Part shown: positions 33,954-46,462 of the stretch, piece by piece
Numbering within the stretch: position 1 is the first letter of the stretch
How the letters are laid out: every line of letters starts with the position of its first letter
DNA from: Yamagishiella unicocca
Taxonomy: Eukaryota > Chlorophyta > Chlorophyceae > Chlamydomonadales > Volvocaceae
Assembly (NCBI GenBank): GCA_003116995.1
Contig: BDSL01000004.1
Location: 1,550,001-1,614,000, forward strand
Direction of reading: 5' to 3'
Length of the DNA stretch: 64,000 bases
Notes under the pieces: generated by a model
What the model saw: the letters and a program-made list of their open reading frames with translations, nothing else
Database searches by the model: none
Told to the model about the DNA's origin: nothing
Position numbers and translations under genes: made by a program

Positions 33954-36900
33954 GGGCGCCGCCTCGCTGGCCTCGGGCTGCAGCGCGGCGCTGAGCTAAG
34001 CCGGCGGCAACTATGTGTACTGCAGCCAGGCGAGCGGCTATTGGTGGCACCGGTTGCGATGTCTTGAGGCAGCAGCGCCGGCGTGAGGAAGAGGGAGACC
34101 ACTGCGGGTCTGCTCGCCCATAGGGGTAGCAAACTCGGGATAAGCCACGCCCTTCCCGGGTTAAGCAACTCCCTCTCAGGAGTATGTTTATACTCCGAAC
34201 GAGGATGAGAGTTGAGGATTACGCATATGGATGAGACGTCGAACTACGGCGTGGCGAAGCAGCCATCGCACCGACCTTTTCCGTGACACTGAACGAATGT
34301 CCAAACTGCGCCGTGAACCTGATGGCGAGCCAACTGTTATTCGTATTTCGGCTCCCTTTGGCCCGATGGAGGAGAAATGATGGCACGAAGGCAAGGTGCG
34401 CCGCGCCAGCAGTCAAACACGGCCTGCTATGGACTATCAATTCTCGTGTTCCATATGCGCTAGCCGTAACCAATCATTAGTACGGTCTTCCTGTTGGAAG
34501 CGATTGGGAGGCGACGATGCGTGGCAGGCATATTTTCGGAGCGACATGATATGTACGAAAGGTCCCGATGATCATAGTAAAGGAGTTTAGAGGTGCCACA
34601 TGAAATCTTGTAATTAGGATCGGTCGAGCACACAAGGGCTTCCGCCGTCCTACTAACACAGAAGATGTCCCCACCGTATCCCCGCAAGGCCTCCTCGTTA
34701 CCCGCGGCCAGCGTCGGTGATGCATCCGCGGCCTCCAGGCCAACCCGCGGTTAGGAGATTCGAAGCATTCAATTCGATATGAGATCGTGCTACCTCGGCG
34801 GCGGGGCAAGCACACCGCAAGCTTATCGGCCGCTGCAGTAAGAGCCAGGTACCCGACACCTGTGAGGATCGCAGCGCTGTTTGCCTTTGCCCTTTGCCCG
34901 AGTCCTTAACCTCATCCGACACAGATAACCGTCGTCCGCGTGAATCAGACGGCCCATTATCCCATTAAGCTGCGGACTGTTGAGGTTCTTAAGCTGTCAG
35001 CCATCCCGAGCGTTCGGGATGGCTGACAGCTTAAGAATCTCGACACGGACTTCGACCAGCTTCGGCTCTTGACAGATGGGCAGGTACGCCTTCGGATGGA
35101 AGGCTCCGCTAGCTTTCCTCGGGCAATAGATTTACACCTGCGCTCTCGGCTAAGCACTGACCTATAGGTCACACTCTAAAAACATGCGCTTCCATGCACT
35201 CGTCCACTACCGCGCTGCCTTCACTGCCAGAACCCGAGCAGCCACATGCACGCACTGTCCGCTCCCTCGCCCTCACGAATCGTTAAGAGCTGCGCATGCG
35301 CTCAAGTAAGGTATGAACGGGACGGCAAAATTGCGGCCTCTGCTGTCATCATACCAGCGAGGCGCCGTCGCACTACAATAGGAGCGCCTTCACTCCCCCG
35401 AGCGTCCGCCACCGCCGCCGCCCAACCTTCCCTGTAGCTAATGGGGAAAATAGACACGTGGCGCGACGGCGGCGGCGGCGGCTCCGCCAAGCCAGACTGC
35501 GGTGGCGCGAATGGCGCGCCATCGGCGGCCAACGGCGGAAGCAGCGGCCAAGGTAAAACAGCGAATATAGTAGAGAACGGCACTGCACTGCGAAACAAAT
35601 ACGAGAGCTACCACACGCGGACTACGAGGGGGCGAAATAGTAATGCCGGCGGCAGCTCAGACGAGGCGAGGGGAATCGCCCTCACGCCGGCCATCCAAGT
35701 CCGCACCGTTGCTATTGGCGTACTGTCTGCGACCTCCTCATAGCTTCCCGTCCCGCACACACCAGTACCGTGTTCCCGGCGTCATTCCTCATTCCCGCAC
35801 TCTGTGAATGAAGGCATTATGTATGCACCGCCCCGCCTGCCAAGTGGCAATCCCTGCAGTGCTGTACGGGCAAAGGCCCCTTGGCGCGGGGTGGAATACC
35901 GGTAACTCAGAGGAAGCCGATAAGAGCCCGGGGGGAGCTGCGCTGCGATACCTCCGTCGCCCCACTCGTATGACGGCATTAACACACACCGACGTAACGC
36001 CAAAGCGCCGCCCACATGGCGTCACGCACATAAACAACACCGCTACCAACCAACCGCCTAATGAGGGCGCCCACGCGCCCACCCACACGACGCCTGGGGC
36101 CCGGTGGGCGGGTGGGAGCGGGCCTACACACATCCACAGGACGAAACTCATCCGACACGCCAAGCGCTGTCCGTCTTGGGCGTGGGCGCAACTTCCTTAA
36201 CAAAGGTATTGGAAGCGATGTATCAAGCGCATCCGACCGAAACCGCATCTAGGGCGGTCACTCTTTTGTCTTTTTGAGACACATGAGTGTGTCGTTAGGG
36301 TACATTAGGCGCCACGGAACGCGTTTTATACAACGACGTCGCAACCTTGAATCCGGGAAAAGAAGCATGTCCGCGCGGAAGGTGCCTTGGGCACGGCACC
36401 TCAGCCACGGGGCCGCGCCCATTGATAATTACCGCAGCTGTATTGTGATTGTGAACCCCCCCCAACCCTCTGCCCACTGAGCTGCAACTACCCGCATCCG
36501 AAGGAAGACCGCTCGTCCACTCCTCTACATCAGCAGCGCCTGCTCGTCCCTCAACGCGCTTGATTCGTTCTACACAAATCCGGGAAGAATGCTCCCTAGT
36601 ACCGCACCGTCCCCTCCCCTCCCCACGCGCCTCCACACTATTGGCACAGCGTAGCCGCGGCGGGCTGCTCGCGTGCACATGGAGAGTGAGTGGTACCACA
36701 CCGTAAGTGACACCGCAGTTTGGCTATGTACCAAGCGGTCAAATAGTCCTCACCACCACGCACCATCGCCACGTATTTCGCGCCAACAAAAGAGCGACCG
36801 GAAATTATTTGGCAATAGCACTGCAGCACCATCCGCCGCCTTTCGCCGGCTGTGCCCATGGTCGCTCCTCCTGCTGGACACCCCTTCCCCATTCATTGCC

Positions 36901-37472
36901 GCGTGCCGGGTCGCCTTCAGACCACCTTGTCGTCACCCCCGCTCCCCGTGCCACTGGGTTCCGGGCAGGGAGGTTCATGCATTGGGAGGCGCACGCTGCG
37001 GCCGGCAGGCTGAGACAGGCAGTCTCCCGCGTGCGCGCTCGCAGACATATGACCAGCCAAGGAAAAGGATGGCGGCTGTACTTGACAGAGCCTGTCAAGT
37101 AGCGTAAAGTAGCAGAGGGGGAGCAATGCACCATCGTAGGAAAACGCGCACGCGCGCAGGAGTCAAGCCCACGACCACTCCCCCTTTCGCTCCTTCGCAC
37201 GCTCGTGGGTACACCGGCTGCACGGGATCGGCCAATCAACCCATCATCCTAAACACCGCATCCAGGACACCAATCCAGTCCGCGGTGTTCAGTTTGCGGT
37301 GTCCATAAACACGCGGGGGAAACTGCGGCCGCTGCGGCTGCGGGGCTGTCTGAGCGGGCGAGAAGCACTGTCCGTCAAAAAAGCCCGCGCGACACAAAAC
37401 ACCGTGCCGGCCCCGCACCACCCCCGCCAACTTGCAGGGTCTGGTCGCGTGACCCACAAACTCAAACTCAGC
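33954..37472. other. Intergenic stretch between paralogue B and the lipase gene
   Basis: No gene is supported. The right end must hold the 3' UTR of the minus-strand lipase gene and the left end the missing 5' exons of paralogue B. A perfect hairpin lies at 34987-35038. Everything else I saw is short frames without domains. Confidence 0.4.
34987..35038. repeat. Perfect 24-bp inverted repeat (hairpin)
   Basis: Arms 34987-35010 (TTCTTAAGCTG ... CCATCCCGA) and 35015-35038 are exact reverse complements around a GCGT loop. Allowing one mismatch, the stem extends to about 34983-35042. Confidence 0.95.
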
Positions 37473-40400
37473 CTAGTACGCAAACACGTCCAGCGAATCT
37501 CCGTCAGCCCCTGCCCCCGCCGCGCCACCGCGACCTGCAGCGCCGGCAGCCGCGCCGCCGCCGCCACGTTGGATGCCCGGCGTGGTCTCGCCCAGGCTGA
37601 CGCTCTGCCTGGCCAGTGGCAGCAGCGCCGACCAGAGGTCGCCGACGGAGCTGTCCGTGCAGTCGCAGTAGGCCAGGTCCAACAGCTCCTGGCTGATGCG
37701 GCTGCTGTTGCTGGTGCCGTCGCCGCCGCCGCCCCCAACGCCTGCGGCGCTGCTGCTGGCGGCGCCGCTGCCCGTCGCGGCGGCGGCGTCCGAGGCGCTA
37801 TCCTCGCACTCGGACGCGGCGTCGACCCAGGTGGGCAGCGTCGGTGCGACGCTGACGCCGCCGTTGCCGACGAAGCCGACGCGGTGGCCGACGACGCCGA
37901 TTGCGCCGGCAGGCGCGCCGCCGGCCATCATGCCGTACCGTCGCGGCGACCCGCTGGTCATGCGCGCAATGCCACCGTCCATCGGCGCTACCGGGAATCC
38001 ATTCACGCTACCGAGCGGCACCCCCAAGCCTGGGACGCCCGTCGCCACAGCGCCCGCTGTGGCGCTCACGCTGCCTAGCCCCATTCCATAAGCGCCGCCG
38101 GACGGCATGTGGGGCATGCCGCTGCCGCCGCCGCCGTCGCTCGTCCGGGTACGTGCCATGTCGCGGCTCATTTGCCGGTCAGACATAAGGCCCGCCAGGC
38201 TGTACGTCGACGCGCTGCCGCGGCCGCGCGCCGGGCTGCCGCCGCCGGGCAGCATCCCGCTGGGGCCGCCTACCCGTGGCGGCGACAGCGGGGCCAGGAT
38301 GCTCCCGCCGCCGCCGCCCAAGTTGAGCAGCGCCAGAGTGGACGACGTCATGGATGCGGCCACCGCCAGGGGGTGCGTCGACGGCGACGAGCGGCGCAGC
38401 GCGCCGCCGGGCTGTGGCGACGGCGCCAGAGGCGGCAACGGCATCGGCGGCGCCCCGACCACCGCCTCGACGGCGGCCTCACTAGCGCCGATAGGCGTGT
38501 CCCGCGGCATGCCGCTGGCGGCCTCGTCGTCATAGGCATGCGGCACGCCCCACGAGGCGTTGCGCGGGGCGCCCGACGCCTCGGCAAACTCGCTGCCCCC
38601 CCAAGAGGCCACGGCGGGCAGGCCGACTGCCGACATGTGTAGCCACGAGGGGATGCGGTTGTGCATCCGCTGCAGTCGGTAGCCGCGGACCTGGTTCGTG
38701 ATGTGCGCCAGGCACTTGTCCAGGCTGGCCTCGATGCTGCAGTTGCACTCAATGGCGCTGAGCTTCTCCCAGGTGGCAACCTCGCCGACCTGGCGCATGG
38801 GGCAGCAACGCGAGCAAATGGCCGGCGGGCCAAACGGCGGGGTGGGTGAGAGACCGCGCGGTGTGCGGGATTACGATGGGTGTGAAGGTACCGATAATAG
38901 GGCGGAGCACCCTAAACCCTAAGGTAGGTTCCCCAACCCCCGGCGCTCCAGGTTCCAAGCTGGCCAGTCCGGCCCTGTGACGCCCCAGCACCCACCTTGA
39001 CGCTGCGAATGAGCTCCTCCGTGGTGGGGTTCACGATGGTCTTTCCCAGGTGCCACAGCGCCGAGGGCAGCGTCATCGTAATGTCGCCCTCCCACGCCTG
39101 TGATTGGCGGACGGGCCGGGGGGGGGGATAACAAGTAAAGAACCGGTAACTCGACTGGGGTAATGTAGTTGGTGCATAGCCTTCGGGCCGGGGAGGGGGG
39201 GTGAGAGACGGCGGGCAGCAGCCAGGGCTACTGCAGCAGAGTACTGTCCTTTCAAGGGAGTGAGCGGGAGCGGGCCTCCGGTCTGGAATCCCTAGCCCAG
39301 GGGAACGGTCCCCCACCGCATCGACACGCACCTGAGTGAACAGCATGAGCCACTTGGACGGCACCCACTCGGGCAGCAGCCACTGAGCCACCTGGCAGCG
39401 GTGCTTGAGCTCGGCCTCCAGCACGTTGGCCCACTTGCGGCTCAGGGCCTTCTTCAGGTTGAGCAGCGGGACGATGTGCGGGTTGGTCTGGGACACCAAA
39501 AAGTGGTTGCAGTTGAACATCTCGCCCAGTGCCTGCCGATAGGATGGTGGTGGCGGGGGTAGGTTGCAAAGGGCGGGTCGTCAGTGGACGCGATGTCGGT
39601 TCGGTCCAGGGAAGGGCCGCGCGGGCGGCACAACTGTCAACAAACTCATCCTGTCCCTCCAATCCAGCTCGCCAGCAGTCCGCGCCGTTACTTTGGACTC
39701 AGCCCCGAAAACGAACTCACCTGCACCGGCAGGTCGAGCTCCAGGGAGCCGTCCCGCCATCGCCGCTCCAGGGAGTCGTTCGTGGACTGGGCCGAAAACC
39801 TGCAAGGATGGACAGACCGACGGCCATAGTTCTTAACGGATCAACGCCGTCAAATCGCGAGGAGATCAGCACCGGGGGGTAATCAAACAACCGACATGCT
39901 GGTTCCCTCGCCAGCGGCTCCGTTGCGCAACTATTCATCACCTCATCACAGCTGGTGTCCCGCCCCCTTCGTCCCTCATGCTGAGAGGCCGCCGCCGCAC
40001 CTGATAATCTCCCCCCGGCTGTTGCGCGCCAGGATGTGCTGGGCCGGGTACAGCCCCGGGAAGGCGCTGGACGCCGCCACCGCCGACCAAATAATGGCGT
40101 TGGGCGCCGTCAGGTAGTTCAGCAGCCGGGGCGGCTCGTTGGTATCCGCGGGGCATACGGTCACGTTGAGGATGCGGCCTGGGGGGGGGTAGGCAGGGCG
40201 GCAGGGTGCGGGGAGAACGGTCGCGGGGAGTTGTTGTGGGTCAGGCCGGCGCGGGAACATGTGTGGGTCAAGCAGTGCCGACTGGTAGGCCCTTGCCCCT
40301 CCGCCCGTGCGTCGCTCCCTCCCGGCAACCCACCAGTGCGCTCGTACGCCTCCAGGAAGGTCGAGTCGCCAATAAGCGATCGCAGCTTCTTAATCATGTA

Positions 40401-43365
40401 CGACATGTCCTGCACGGCGGCGGCGGCAAAAGCGTAAGATAGGAAGACAGAACATCCATGCTCCCCAACGGGAAGCAACGGAGCATGCTCAACGCGCCAA
40501 GGACATCAGGTATGCACGATCGCAGGTGGCCCCGCGCGTCCCATGCGCTTCGCACCAACAAAAGCGCCCACACCCGCCGGATACCCTTCAGGACCGTCGC
40601 CGCGTTAGTGGCTCCCCATGCCACTTTCCCCCCACTCCCAATTCCCTGCCCCTCAGGTTTCGTCCTTGCCTGCAGACTGCCCTTGTTGATGAGGTGCTGC
40701 ACCAGCTCCACCGCGCGGCTGTTGGAGAAGAAACCCACATCGAACTCGTCCAGCCGGGAAAACAGGTCGCGCAGCTCGGCGTCCGTGCGGGTGGCGATGA
40801 TGCCGCACACTGGGGGAGGGGCGGGGGGGGGAGGCGGAGGCGAATCGGCAAGAGGAGAGGAGAGAGAGAGTGTATGTGTCTGTGTGGGAGAGAGTGTGTG
40901 CAATCTCAGCCGCAGGAAGGCGCAGAGGTGCGGTAATGGGGAGGCGAAGAATAAGCAAGGTGCGTGGATATTCCGCAATCGCGCCTAGCGCCAATCCTCA
41001 ACAGTCGTTTGCGCCGCTGCGTTCAGTGGCCCTCCCGCCCATTTTAAACCCCGACACACTCCCATCTAAGCCAACCCAGGAAGGCCGGGCAACAGCCCCT
41101 CTGTGCTCCCGTAGGCGGTAACCGGCCATCCTCGACACCGGAGTTGGCCCGGGACCAGTCGCCGCTCACGCCCGTCCTCCGCACCCCATACGCTGTCACC
41201 CCCAAAACCCAACAGCTGCCGCCTTGCCACGTGTTGCGGCCTACGGTCCCGCTCGATGCCTTGCTGTGTCCCCTCTTAACGTCAATGCTAGCCGCCGCCG
41301 CCCTCCATGCTCTGGCCCCTCCGCCGCGTCTCCGCAAAAGCCTCCGCTTCCCCTTTCAAATAGCGACGGTTAGGCATGATACCTACTGCCCAATGTACGG
41401 ACGCCTTTACGGGGGGGATGCCGTGTTGCAATTGCATCCTTTTGCTCCATAACAGCGACATCTAGCACAAATATTGGGGGTCACCTGGCAATATTTTTAT
41501 TATATACCCGGCGCGTCAATGTATGCCTGCGTGGGCATTATCCCTTTTCTCAAAACATGGCGGCTCGCTTCAGCTTCTCAGCTATGCAATGAAGCCTCGC
41601 AACTGCCGCCAGCCGGCCATGTGTATCCCCTCGTTGCCTGCCCACGCAGCAAGTGCTCCATTGCGGCCGTACCACGGCCCCCCTCGCAACGCAGCCCTGC
41701 GCGGCTCCCAGCCCTTCGCCACCGCCGCCACCACCGCCGCAGGGCTTACCAATGGACCCCACGCTGCTGCCTGCCAGCACGCGAGGCAGTAGCTGCTGCT
41801 CGAACAACGCCTTCACAACGCCGATGTGGAAGGTGCCCAGGCCTCCGCCGCCCGACAGCAGCAACGCCGTGCGTCCAAACGTGTGGCGCGTCTCGCGGAA
41901 AAAAGCCAGCTTCTCCTCCGCCCGGAGTTCGTCCTGCGTCGTGGCATCGACACAAAGCGAGTGAGCAATGAAAGAACATGTGCCCGCGGAGGCGCATGTG
42001 TGAGAGTATTTTGGCAGGAAAGGCTATGAGCAACTGGCGGGAGTCTGAGCATGGCCCATAAGCACGGCGTACACGTCTGGTCCCATGGGTGGCAGCGCGC
42101 CGCACGGGAGGGAGATTCAAAAATTGGTATGTGTGTGCGTGACCATTACAGATCGGGTACGGCGCGTGGGCCGTATTTTTACGGTAGCAAGGTGAGGCAA
42201 GGTAATAATAGGCGGCGGCGGTGAGGAAGAGGAGGCGGCGGGCAGCCAGAAGCGCATCCTCACCTCCGGCCACTCCACCAGCTGCATGAGCTGATCCTTC
42301 ATTTCAGCCAGGTATCGGCCGATGTCGTCCGGCACCGAGACAAAATGCTCATGCAGTTGACTGCGGCGAAGCAAGGGCAGTAAATCCGCTGTAAGACATA
42401 CCGGTAAGAATCGCGTCTACGCAGAGGATATGACAGGACAGCCCTTCCCGCATGGATAACAGCACGGCACTAGGAAACATGCATGTTGTTGAGGAGGTCG
42501 GGGGAAGGGGAGCGTACGCAGCCCCGATATCCCCCACCCGCCAAACCCCCCGCCAGGACGCGTACCTTTTTGCAATATTGGCTATGTTGCGGATAAGGTC
42601 CGTGCGTAGCGCCAGCATAATCTCTTTGACGTTTCCAGGCGTGCGGATGGAGCGCAAATGGTTTGTCTTCTCAAGCAGTAGGTTCCGGTCATACAGCCGA
42701 GCCGCGCGCCGCGTAGAGACGTCAGCGGCAGGCAAGTACGCCTCCTCCAGTGCATAGAGCTGCTCTGCAACCTCGCGCCACTGCTCGTAACTACTGGCTG
42801 CCGCTAGCAAGCGCCGTAGGCAGGCGCGGCGCCGGTGACGGGCGTCCATGCGCTCCTGCCATTTCTTCGCTGCGCTGGTGACGACGCCGAACGCTACAAG
42901 CGTGGCTGTGGGTAGGTAAACACATAATAAAGATAAGTCAGTGCCAGGATTTGATGGCGGCGTGCATCGGCACCGCCGTGCTGACCTGGCAACGACCGCC
43001 CCCGCATCCGGTTGCTGGCCTGAGGGGCACTCACCAAGTCCCAGGTGCCAGTTCTTGACGTCCGCACCCATATTTCTCTTGTAGACTCGTGCTAGCTTTG
43101 CGTGTGGCGGCAAAGCCGGCGACGACAGCCAGCCTATCGCCTTGAGGACTTGGTGCTCAAAGTGTATCGCGACCGTCAGGAAGCTCTTGCCCAACCACAG
43201 GTTGAGAGCAATTAGCTTCCCGATGGGCAAGCTGAGTGCCCACAGGACCTTCCAAAGCGCCAGGACCGCCACGTTCGTCATGAAGCTGAACAAACGGGTT
43301 GAGATGTCCACCTTGCCACTCTTACGGGATACCCTCATGGCGTCCTTGTGTGCTAGAGTTACCAT
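37473..43365 (-). CDS. SDP1: SDP1-type patatin-fold triacylglycerol lipase
   Basis: Eleven minus-strand exons: 43365-43035, 42905-42566, 42360-42264, 41933-41750, 40809-40670, 40409-40334, 40178-40001, 39799-39721, 39532-39332, 39097-38996 and 38789-37473. They total 3045 bases, giving 1014 residues. ATG 43365 is the first Met after an in-frame stop. Residues about 26-59 are hydrophobic ([13 protein letters not shown] ...) and could bind membrane. The DUF3336 region is about 111-255, and the patatin domain follows: oxyanion loop SGGGGLG (283-289), nucleophile Ser313 in GSSVG, and Asp465 in RWRDGS. Other family blocks are [48 protein letters not shown] and [15 protein letters not shown]. In plants SDP1 hydrolyses stored triacylglycerol at the oil-body surface. 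After residue about 610 there is a roughly 400-residue Gly/Ser/Ala/Pro-rich tail, longer than in the Arabidopsis protein (about 825 residues). The intron after 40670 uses a GC donor. Confidence 0.95.
39115..39182 (-). repeat. Intron 3'-end sequence shared with paralogue A
   Basis: On the minus strand GGCTATGCACCAACTACATT followed by CCCCAGTCGAGTTACCGG ends close to the acceptor for the exon starting at 39097. It parallels 16893-16977. Confidence 0.6.
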
Positions 43366-45700
43366 TCTTGCTTGTATTGAGTAAAAGGATTACTGAACGC
43401 GGCCCCTCAGCAACAGTTACAGCACCTTCAAACACACGTCAGCCTGCCGTACCAGTCTGGCTTGGGGCTAAAGCTGCTGCGACGAGTATATGGGAAAATA
43501 GTGGAATTTTATGACTTCCTTCAAGTTCCTTTGCCAGAACGTGTGAGGCGTTTGGTATGTCCTTCCGTTGCCGTTGCTGTCGTTACACGCCAGCCGGGCT
43601 ACAACGCCAGCTGGGCTCAACGCGGCAATTCTGCTAGCCTTAATAACAGGGCGTTAAGGATAGGAAAGTAGGAGCCACATGCCATGTCGCGTGCACCCGC
43701 AAGAATGATGTCGTGACCCACCGCACCCAAATGGACGCCACGCTCGCAGTGTGAGGTCGTGTTACCTGAGCACCAGGCCGAAGATTCGGTGCACGAAGAA
43801 GGTACACTGGCGGCTTGTTTTCGCCATCACATGTACAACTGTGGGGTGTCGGCTGGTTCCGCCCCCCAATCTGCGCACAAACCCCGAATCAACGTCCGAG
43901 CCAACGCCCGAACTGGTGCCACGCATGATGGTTATGCGTAGGAGGTGAAGGGAAAAAGTGGCTGAATGGTACCGTGCCCATACCGTGGGAACTCCGTGGA
44001 TTCTTGGGTATTGTCAGATAGCCTCAAACGTCACCCTAGAGGTGACTGCGCAAGCTCCCCTCAAAGCGCAAAGGGCTCGGCCCAGCATGGACATTAGGGT
44101 ATGATGATGTACATTGGCAAACAAAATTGTGGTTTGTATTGGCGTGTATTGGTAAGACAGGTTGCAATTTTCAGAGGCACCCATGGAACCCATAGGGGTG
44201 ATAAGGGCTAAAACGGGTCCAGCAGCCCGGGAGTGAGTCCAAGTAACGTGGCGAAGCTGTTGAAGGATGGGTTCGCAATGGGTTAACGGCCATAAGGTGG
44301 TGTGGGCAAGCACCTCGTGAACTTAGTCCTGGCCTCCCCTGGCCTTCCTTACTACCCAATGTGTGTTGGGCTGAGCAATCCGAAGAGCGCATCACGGCAT
44401 CAGATTGCTTCTGCCCACCACAATGGTACGCTGTATATGACCCACATACAGCGTACCCTGCCCCTCATCGGTGCCTGCAGTCCTGTACCCGATGACACGC
44501 CCTCGCTCGCTGCAGCTGCAGGCATGCGTCTGGACTACACGGTCGAGGTTAGAGCGGCCCATAGCGACCACATGCACGTGTGCGCATGACACGGCTTAAC
44601 GTACCCCAAGCCCATACCACGTACTTGCACGTAGCTGCTCCGGCCTCGATAGGCTTCGATCGGGAATGTTGGGGATTTTTGTATCGAACCGGTTCCATAA
44701 ACTCTTGAACCCAAAACAGGCCACACCCTTTCGCACCATGGCGCCACCTATCCGTTGCCTTTCCTTGGGCATACCTGTTTTTACGACATCGCATACCGAC
44801 GGGTGCTGAGCTATTTCGCTATGCATGCATTGCTCGTACGGGCCATAGGGAAATAGGGTAAAAAACACCACACAAACATACCGGAGTCCTCCACGGATAG
44901 TAATTTCAGATCGGATAGGTGTGTGTAAGCTGACATACCTTCCATACGTAAGGGCGCATGATATGGTTGTGACACACACGGCACGCCAGCAGGTTGAAAG
45001 CGTGTATGGCTATTTCTTTGCAGTCAAGAAGTGTCCATGTTCATACGAGTACCGGTATGTTAGAGGTAAAAGGCTGAAGGATATCTAAACATTAGGAAGC
45101 GGGAGTGAAGGGGAGATCAAGCTGTCAACCTATGACAACTGGTCGTACATTTCGGGTGTTCGCTCGAGAAGGCCGCAAGTCGCGACAACGTGTTGTGATA
45201 TGTATATGCCCAAATCATACATTCGAGTATCGTATAGGTAAATCGTATGCTCTACAACGCAAGAGCTTCAGAGGCAGCACTGCGCGGCCTATCCACATTA
45301 ACTAATAGTCCATATAATATTTCAAAGGTACTCCAGGATTAGTTATGACATTGATACCACCGGAGTACCACGTTTTAGGTACTCAAGCTTATGCGTCGAT
45401 GGCTAGGAAAGATAGCTAGGCGGCGATATCGTAGTAGGCATCCGTTTATACATAATGTCTCCAACAGTAGCGGTGAGCTGCATTGGTTCTGCTGTAGTTG
45501 TTGCGGAAGGCCAACGTCCGTCCGCGGACAACCTTGCTCGCAGACATTCCTTGTAATATGAGAATCCTTTGGATACAAAGACACGTCTTTTCATGGTTAC
45601 TTTAGTTCCTGCGTAGGCTACCGGTATGTCGGAAAGTCTTTTGCCCTGGAAGCAGCAATAATCAAGTCCTCCCCCTGGTTACCCATACGCAGGCAACTAA
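43366..45700. other. Upstream region of the lipase gene, otherwise empty
   Basis: It contains the minus-strand promoter and 5' UTR of the lipase gene at its left end, but no motif could be fixed. No coding chain is supported. A 12-bp inverted repeat is at 44425-44457. Confidence 0.4.
44425..44457. repeat. 12-bp perfect inverted repeat
   Basis: GGTACGCTGTAT (44425-44436) and its exact reverse complement (44446-44457) flank a 9-base loop. Confidence 0.85.
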
Positions 45701-46462
45701 CGTCATCGGCGAATTCGAAGAGGCAAGTAATCGGCCGGTATTGGGGCCTGTGGCACCGGTTGGCGACGATTGCTAGGCCGACGCCGCCGCGTGGCCACGG
45801 TTCTAGCGCAGCCAATTCATCTCGCAGTGATGTCATACTAGGACCTGCCCCGGAGCTCATGGAGGCGCTAGAAGGGTCGGACGGGGCCAGCTTCTGGCTT
45901 GCAGCGGCCTCAGTACTGCCTGCTCCCCCCATCGCGCATCCCCAGTCCCATGTCTCCATCACCTACCAGCGATACGGTGCTTGGTCAATATGTGCCTGTT
46001 CATGTGATGGGTGGCAGCAGTCGGGTTTGGGCTGAGCGCGGGGAGTGGCTGCGGGCGCACTGCGCTGCGGTTGCACCGAAAAACGACCGCCCGCTCGCCA
46101 GCATAGCCATGGGATGAGGCCGGCGGAAGCCACCCACGAGCCGCCTGCCACGGCGCTTGGCATCCGGCAGAGGTCAACACTGGACGGCGGGGGCGAGTAA
46201 CGATGGCGCCGTTGCGATGCTGCACCCTCGTCTGCAGCTCCCAATCCGCACCCTAGGGGATCCTCGACCCGGCCTGCCGGCCTGCAAGCCGGCACGCCGG
46301 CTGCCTCTTGCACCGCAGCCATGCCTAGCACGGAGCTCTGTAGGCACCAGCCGCCCAGCGCCAGCGCTGCCGCACCCTCCTGGCACCGGGTCTTCCGGCT
46401 GCCGTCCCCGCTCCCCTGTTTCTGTATCGGCTCACGGATTCTCCTCTCAACGCTCCCAGGAC

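Noticed and set aside
45618..46120. Gene on either strand at 45.6-46.1 kb
   Set aside because: Frames on both strands have moderate codon bias, but no domain and no splice chain could be fixed; the plus-strand ones may be 5' exons of the candidate PP1 regulator.
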